The notes under the pieces were generated by a model, which saw nothing but the letters and a program-made list of their open reading frames with translations, did no database searches and was not told the origin of the DNA. DNA of 35,753 bases from Fragilaria crotonensis. Taxonomy: Eukaryota > Bacillariophyta > Fragilariophyceae > Fragilariales > Fragilariaceae. Shown in pieces: positions 29,986 through 35,753 of the stretch. The first letter of the stretch is position 1. Each line of letters begins with the position of its first letter. Position numbers and translations under genes: made by a program. The DNA is taken from assembly GCA_022925895.1 (NCBI GenBank), contig JAKSYS010000646.1, positions 1 to 35,753 on the forward strand, read 5' to 3'.

Positions 29986-32900
29986 ATGAACAGCCTAGAT
30001 ACTACCACGATTCCATTTGGTCAATCATGCAATGGCGGAATGTCCAACAGAACAAGAGGCCGCTATATGTCACAAGGACAAGACAGGCATCCACCACTGC
30101 CACATCTGTCATCAGTTTTAATGCTCCCGAGACATCGCCCTGGACGAATCAAAGCAAGAAAGCAAACAGACCCACAGGCTACACAATCATTCGGTGATGC
30201 GGTTGTGTATAAAGACCCACGTTCGTTAAGGATATTCTTTCAGAATGTAAAGGGATTGACGTATTCCTCCGGATTGGAGGACTACAAATACTACATGTCC
30301 CAGATGGCGGCATTCGGAGTCGACTGTTTTGGATTGGCTGAGACAAACACCGCGTGGCAACAATACCATCTCCAAATGGAATACACAGCGAGTGTTAAGA
30401 GACAGTTTAGATTGGGGAAAACAGTCTTTGGGTACCCAATAACGGAGGTGGATCGATGTTCGAGTAGCGAATCTTTTCAGGCAGGGGGATGTCTCACCAC
30501 TATCCGAGGAAAACACACAACGACAGTTCAAGGTCCAGGAATCTGCGACCCTACAGGACTGGGCAGATGGAGTGGAATCACCATCGAAGGTAAAGGCGGA
30601 TCCACTCTTTCGTTACTCACTGTCTACAGAGTATGCGAGGATCAGTAAGGCAGGCGCCACTAGGGAGTGCATTGGTAGGGAACATGAGTACTACCGGAGA
30701 CAAGGTGAAGTTTCTCCCCAGCCCCGACAGAGGATACTATCAGATCTCCGACAGACAATCATGAAGCTCCAGAATGCAGGGCACTCGATTTTGGTAATGA
30801 TGGACGCAAACGGAACCATCTATCAGGATAAGCACTTGCAGGAATTTATTGGATCCTGCGATTTGTCTGACTTACACAGCACTCACCCTGCCCCATCCAC
30901 ATTTATTGGTTCAGCGAATCGACGGATCGATTATATACTCGGGTGTCCAAAGTTGTATCCTCTGTAATGCGCCAAGGCAGTCTTGCTTATATAGAGGGCC
31001 CACAATCAGATCACCGAGGTCTCTATGTCGATCTAAGACTGGAAGAAATCCTAGGGGATACGGTTGATAGTCCAATGGATACACCGAATATGAGATCGTT
31101 GTACAGTGGAAATCCAGAAATGGTTGCTACGTATCTATCGGGAGTCCGGAAATACTACGAGACTCACAATATGGAATCTCGGATCCAAGAGTTACATGCA
31201 CGTCATCAGGAAATGACAACGCCACAACTCCGCAAACTCTTATGTGCGTGGGACAACGACCAAGGCCGCGCGATGATGCATGGTTCTCCACATCCAACCG
31301 AAAACATATAAATGGTCGCCGAAACTACGCAATACGGGGGTGATAATGCGATACTGGAAACTCCGACTGCGCGAACTCCTACATGGGGCAGATTACCAAG
31401 AAACCTTTCAAAGATGGGAAACGAAGATTCAAGAATTTGACTCGTCCTTTCGACTTCCCGAGTTTGGTCAGGCATTGGATGTGAACACGGTCAGAAAGCG
31501 TCTCAACGAGGCATCTAAACAACTGCGCATCGTTCAGAAACATTCATTGTCTCACCGCCAACAGAGTTTTCAAGATCTGTTAGACACATACGACGCTGAC
31601 ACTAATCACCACACGAAACATGAATCCATGCGAAAGGCCAAAATCGTACGACGAACACTCTCGAGTGAATCAAATCGAAATATGTTTTCACATATCAAAA
31701 ACTTGATTAAACCGGGGGAATACTCTCCACTCACAAAGTTGAAAATTCCTCGCGAGAAAGAAGCCAGCAAGGTAACTCAGCCCGGCGATGTGCACACGGT
31801 ATTGGAGGAGACCTCCCCTGCGGACATAATGTGGGACACCATCATCTCTCGCGAGGAAATCGAAGCCCACCTTGTCAAGTTCAATAGAGACGCATTCAGA
31901 GCTGCAGCTTCTTCACCTTGCGGCAATGGCACGATCCATGACGCGTTAACATTCACCAGTTTGTCTCCTGCAGCCGAGGATCTCCTACGGGGGGATAGTA
32001 CCATCTTCATGGCATGGAGACGACATGCTATTGAAAGAGTTTCTCGCGTCGTTCACCATTCCCAACTCGGTACAAGACGCTGATCCAATCCCCATTACCA
32101 TCTCCAGTGAGGATTTCAAGAAAGGAATCCTAAGTTGGAAGGAATCTACCACTACGTCCCCATCTGGACGACACCTCGGTCACTATAAAGCGTTGGTACA
32201 GGATCCGATCCTGCTCGACAGTATGGCCAAATTCTTGAACATTGTTGTGACACGCGGGATATCTATTCCCAGATGGCAAAAAGCAGTGAACGTCATGATC
32301 GAAAAAGATAAGGGAGATCCCAAAATCAATCGTCTACGTATCATTCATCTGTTCGAGGCAGACTATAACTTGTTCCTGAAACTCACTTGGGGATCGCGAC
32401 TGGTACGGAGAGCAGTGCAGATGAATCTACTCAACTCGGGCCAACACGGTTCAACTCCAGGGGAAAACGACAATGGAACCTATCATGTTGACCCAACTAA
32501 CGGCCGACATGAGTAGACTTTTGAAGACCAACTACGCTCGATTCGATAATGACGCGTCTGCGTGTTTCGATCGTATCATAGTAGCCCTGGGAATGTTGGC
32601 CGCCCGACGATGCGGCATGCCGATCAATGCTGTAAGGTCTCACGCCCAATCGTTGGAACTTATGCGCTATATGGTTAAAACTGTGTATGGAGTGTCGGAG
32701 AATTCCTATACAGGTACTCCATTTGCTCCTCTTTTTGGTACGGGGCAAGGCAGCGGAGCATCCCCTGCTGTTTGGCTCACGTTGGTAGTCATTCTTCTGA
32801 ATACGCTGGAGCGAGTCAGTCCCCTCCGAATGAGCTTCCGATCATCGGACGGCGTCAATACGCATTCGAGATTGGTGGATGCATTTGTGGACGACACTGC

Positions 32901-35709
32901 CCTCGGATTCACGGACAACGGAAGTATGTCCTTTGAAGATCTCGTAACAAGCCTTGAAGATCTAGCACAAACATGGGAGAAACTATTGCACTACTCCGGA
33001 GGTTCTCTAAATCTTTCAAAATGCTCGTGGTTTGTCATGTATTGGGATTGGAGGTCAGGACGTCCCATTCTTCGAGAGCAAACGATAGATCCCCTCGCAA
33101 CAGTCAGATTGAGCCAAGGACAAGATCCGCACCGAGTTGTAATTCGCCGACAATCACTCAATCAAGCAACACGAATACTTGGGTTACCAAAACCCGATCG
33201 GCGATTTTTCCCACCACGTTTCCATACTGAAGAAAAAGGCCGACGAGTACGCATCGGATACAGACACCACGGTTGACGTCGAGCGACATAAGAGTTTTCG
33301 TACGAACAACCTATGAGCCAGCAATGCGATACTCGCTTCCAGCGTTAGCGATCGATGAGGAGGAGTTGGAACAGATACAAACAAGGATATTGCCGGCAAT
33401 TGTACAAAAGCTAGGGATGAATAGGAATCTACCAACAGCAGTCCGCCACGGGCCGCTTTCCATGGGAGGATTGGGACTGATGGATCTTCGCACCGAGTGT
33501 GGAATTGAGATGGTGAAGTACTTTCGCCATCATATCTACCGTCGTACGGAAGTGGGAGAACTTTTGGTCATACAATTGAAGACGCTTCAGTTGGAAGCGG
33601 GTATTTTGTCCCATCTTCTGGAGCATCCAACAATCGTTTTGGATTACCTGACGCCAACGTGGATCCTTTCTCTCCGCCAATTTCTGTCGAATCACAACAT
33701 GGCGATCCATGTTACGGATGTACTACAAGTTGATCTAAAGGGAAGCAGGATACGGCAATCATGGATCCTGATCGGCTATCCCGATACTCTCGTGTTCAAC
33801 AAAGGGATATAAATTTGGTTCGCCTATACCTGCAATGTTTCAAGCTGTCTGACTTGTGTTGCTCCCGACCACAGAAAGATCTCCCAACATCTCCTAGGGG
33901 GTGACAGGCCTCCACATTTCGAAACCATACCTGGGTGGCCTCGCCAGGAGCGACCGTCCGCCCACCAACGACGACTATGGCGACGTTATATCTCGTCAAA
34001 TTATTTACGATATGGAGACTTATGGAAGAGGAGACCGATAGACAATCTGCAAGAAATCAAGCAGAATATCCGGCCGCGGGAAGAGCCCGCTGATCTTTTC
34101 ACTAATAGTACGGACAGCATCCAAATGGAAACGCTACCCCCTTATCAACGACGGTTACTCAGTTCAGTCCGACTATGTGTATCTGAAGCAGAAGTATGGG
34201 AAGCCAGCCGCTCGAAAAAGAATCTCACGATTGCTAGCGACGGCGGTTTGAAAGATGCTAGGGGTACATTCGGGTGGACACTGAGCACTTCAGAGAATAT
34301 CATCCTGTACGAAGGATCGGGACCAGTCGACGGGCCCAGAGATGTTGCTAATTCGACTCGATGCGAGATTGCTGGATTGGCTGCTCCACTCCTGTTACTG
34401 TCGTTGCTCGTTCACCAGTGGGGCACAAAGATTCAGGGGAAGCTACGGTGGGTGTGTGACAGTAAAGCAGCAATTTCGAACGTCGAGAAGCATACTTCAG
34501 CCCATAAGCCCAGGTGGAAACAACCCACAAACTCAGATCTCCTTGCCCAGATAAGATCGTATCGAACTTCTCTACGCTCTCAGCTTCTACCAACATGGGT
34601 AAAAGGTCATCAAAGTACAAAAAATCCAAGCAAGGATGTCATCCGAAACAACCGCGCGGACGAACTAGCTACCGAATATCGCAATGGTACCACAAGACGA
34701 CAGTCCAGAGAAATCACGGTCCATATTCCAGAGTCGAGTCTCCATTTGGATTCAAGGCATTCAGCAAGTAGGACAGGTGGAGGAGTGTATCCGCTTCCAC
34801 ATCAACGGCTATCATTTGCGTCAACATTTACAAGCTCGTCACAAGTGGACCGACGACGAGTGGAATACGATTGATATTCAACTACTGAGCCAGTTCTGCC
34901 GGTCGCTGACCCCATCTAAGCACACTGCACAAGTCAAGTTCATGAACAACCAGAGACACACTGGACTACGGAGGTACCAAGTGGCGAAGATAAAAGACCC
35001 AACCATGAGATTGTGTCCATGCTGTTTTCGGGTGGAGGAAGATGACGACCACGTTCTCCAATGTATTGAAAATCCAGGACGAGAGACAGCCCTTGGTCTG
35101 TTTAGACGAGCGATAGACACTGCGAGTCTGCTCCCACCCGTCAAGGCGCTCAAGCATATGTTGTTAAACTGGCTGGAAAACAAGGACCAGCATTTGGATA
35201 TGACGGAGTATCCGAGTCTCCATCAATCTTCGATCGTGAAGGCGGTGGCACAACAGTCACGGATTGGATGGTCTGCAGCCATGCGAGGGTTCTTCACAGT
35301 CGAGTGGCGATACCTAGCATCCCTACCAGCAGGTGATACGGAGGAAATAATCCAGGCAAAGGGTCTCCAGACTATGCGGAAAATCATTCGAGCAACCCAC
35401 GAATTCAGTATGTCGATGTGGAAAGCACGGAACCAAAAACTACATGGCCATGACTCGCAGGGTATGCGAGGATTGCGTTGTCCAGAATTATTTGAGATCA
35501 CTCATCTTCACAACCATCCTGAACTCGTAAGCGCGGGCGACCGACATTTCTGTGAACGTCCACTGGGAGATTTACTTCGTGCAAGTCATTCAGTAAGGAG
35601 GAGGTGGTTACTGTACATGCGAAACGCTCGAGCACGGTACGAACACGACGGTAAAACCCAAACTGCGATTACGGAATTCTTCAGAGACTATAATCGTGGA
35701 ACATTTTAG
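29986..35709 (+). pseudogene. LINE copy D ORF2: APE endonuclease, reverse transcriptase, RNase H, zinc finger (frameshifted)
   Basis: Makes DNA copies of element RNA at a nicked target. Endonuclease (about 30229-31045): RIFFQNVKGL, Glu in GLAETN (30340), Asp/Asn in MMDANG (30803), NRRIDYILG (30923), SDHRGLYVDL (31006); all key motifs remain. Reverse transcriptase (about 31950-33100): PSGRHLGHYK, RLRIIHLFEADYN, motif A FDNDASACFDRI (32548), GTGQGSGASPAVW, motif C AFVDDTALG (32890) and GGSLNLSKCSWF. RNase H (34230-34670): ASDGG, RCEIAGL, VCDSKAAI and NNRADELA give the D-E-D-D set. Zinc motif CPCCFRVEEDDDHVLQC (35014-35064), then a Trp-containing helical tail ending TAITEFFRDYNRGTF. Frames change near 30640, 30960, 31300, 32040, 32480, 33240, 33800 and 34735. 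Confidence 0.85.
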
Positions 35710-35721
35710 TAGGGGCCGCGA

Positions 35722-35739
35722 CACTGTACTAGTACAGTG
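35722..35739. repeat. Perfect 18-bp palindrome in the LINE 3' UTR
   Basis: CACTGTACTAGTACAGTG is fully self-complementary and lies 13 bases after the ORF2 stop of copy D. It could form a hairpin in the RNA or be another example of the GTAC-centred palindromes common in this window. Confidence 0.7.
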
Positions 35740-35753
35740 ACGCCACTCCAGGG

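Larger units (their letters stand above)
26630..35753 (+). mobile_element. LINE-like retroelement copy D, structurally complete but decayed
   Basis: About 9.1 kb with ORF1 (26647-29680) and ORF2 (29986-35709): APE-type endonuclease, reverse transcriptase, RNase H and terminal zinc-binding domain, in the order seen in I-like non-LTR retrotransposons. At least ten frameshifts or stops are spread over both ORFs, so it is an old copy. The 3' UTR begins at 35710 and runs off the window. The 5' end is placed just after LINE copy C near 26.6 kb; its exact start is not defined by any target duplication I can see. Confidence 0.78.

Noticed and set aside
1..35753. tRNA or rRNA genes
   Set aside because: No cloverleaf with a credible B-box and no rRNA-like sequence was recognised on reading; a tRNAscan run would be decisive.

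Overview
The window looks like a transposon-dense, gene-poor stretch of a protist nuclear genome, most probably a diatom (stramenopile). The reasons are a bacterial-type glucokinase with one 81-bp GT-AG intron, several copies of a non-LTR (LINE-like) retroelement carrying APE endonuclease, reverse transcriptase, RNase H and a terminal zinc-binding domain, and a DDE transposase of the CACTA/Plavaka type. The species assignment is inference; no marker gene is present. Almost every long reading frame is broken by frameshifts, so most of the window is decaying mobile DNA.

Layout. 0-4.8 kb: an intact minus-strand ankyrin-repeat gene (1550-3061) whose middle is a 12-bp minisatellite, then non-coding DNA with two inverted copies of a small E2F-site-bearing hairpin element and a 10-bp tandem array inside a foldback. 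4.8-6.3 kb: 5'-truncated LINE 3' end on the minus strand (copy A). 7.0-8.3 kb: glucokinase gene with one frameshift and an Asp-to-Glu change at the expected catalytic base. 8.75-9.29 kb: a Harbinger-like MITE with 15-bp perfect terminal inverted repeats and a TTA target duplication. 9.8-10.2 kb: an irregular cluster of the 9-mer TTTGCTTAC. 10.6-12.9 kb: LINE copy B (ORF1 and the first part of ORF2), cut off near 12.9 kb. 13.2-20.9 kb: a two-gene DNA transposon whose genes converge tail to tail 38 bp apart: a zinc-finger DDE transposase (+) and a very large partner protein (-) containing an HxD...H...K pattern that could be an Fe(II)/2-oxoglutarate oxygenase. 20.9-22.27 kb: a satellite with a 150-bp higher-order unit that abuts the start of the partner gene. 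22.4-23.35 kb: two tandem duplications (77 bp and 223 bp). 23.36-25.06 kb: an unrecognised frameshifted gene. 25.6-26.57 kb: LINE copy C, in an inverted arrangement that fits twin priming. 26.6-35.7 kb: LINE copy D, structurally complete (ORF1, endonuclease, RT, RNase H, zinc finger) but riddled with frameshifts.

How the parts relate. The only candidate host genes are the ankyrin protein and glucokinase, plus weak remnants at the left edge. The rest is layered transposition: LINE copies in both orientations, a DNA transposon next to or inside LINE copy B, and MITE-type and satellite sequence. The most interesting candidate system is the 13.2-20.9 kb element, in which a DDE transposase is paired with a putative 2-oxoglutarate oxygenase-like protein. 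This would parallel the fungal association of TET/JBP oxygenases with KDZ transposons, but that reading rests on motif inspection only.
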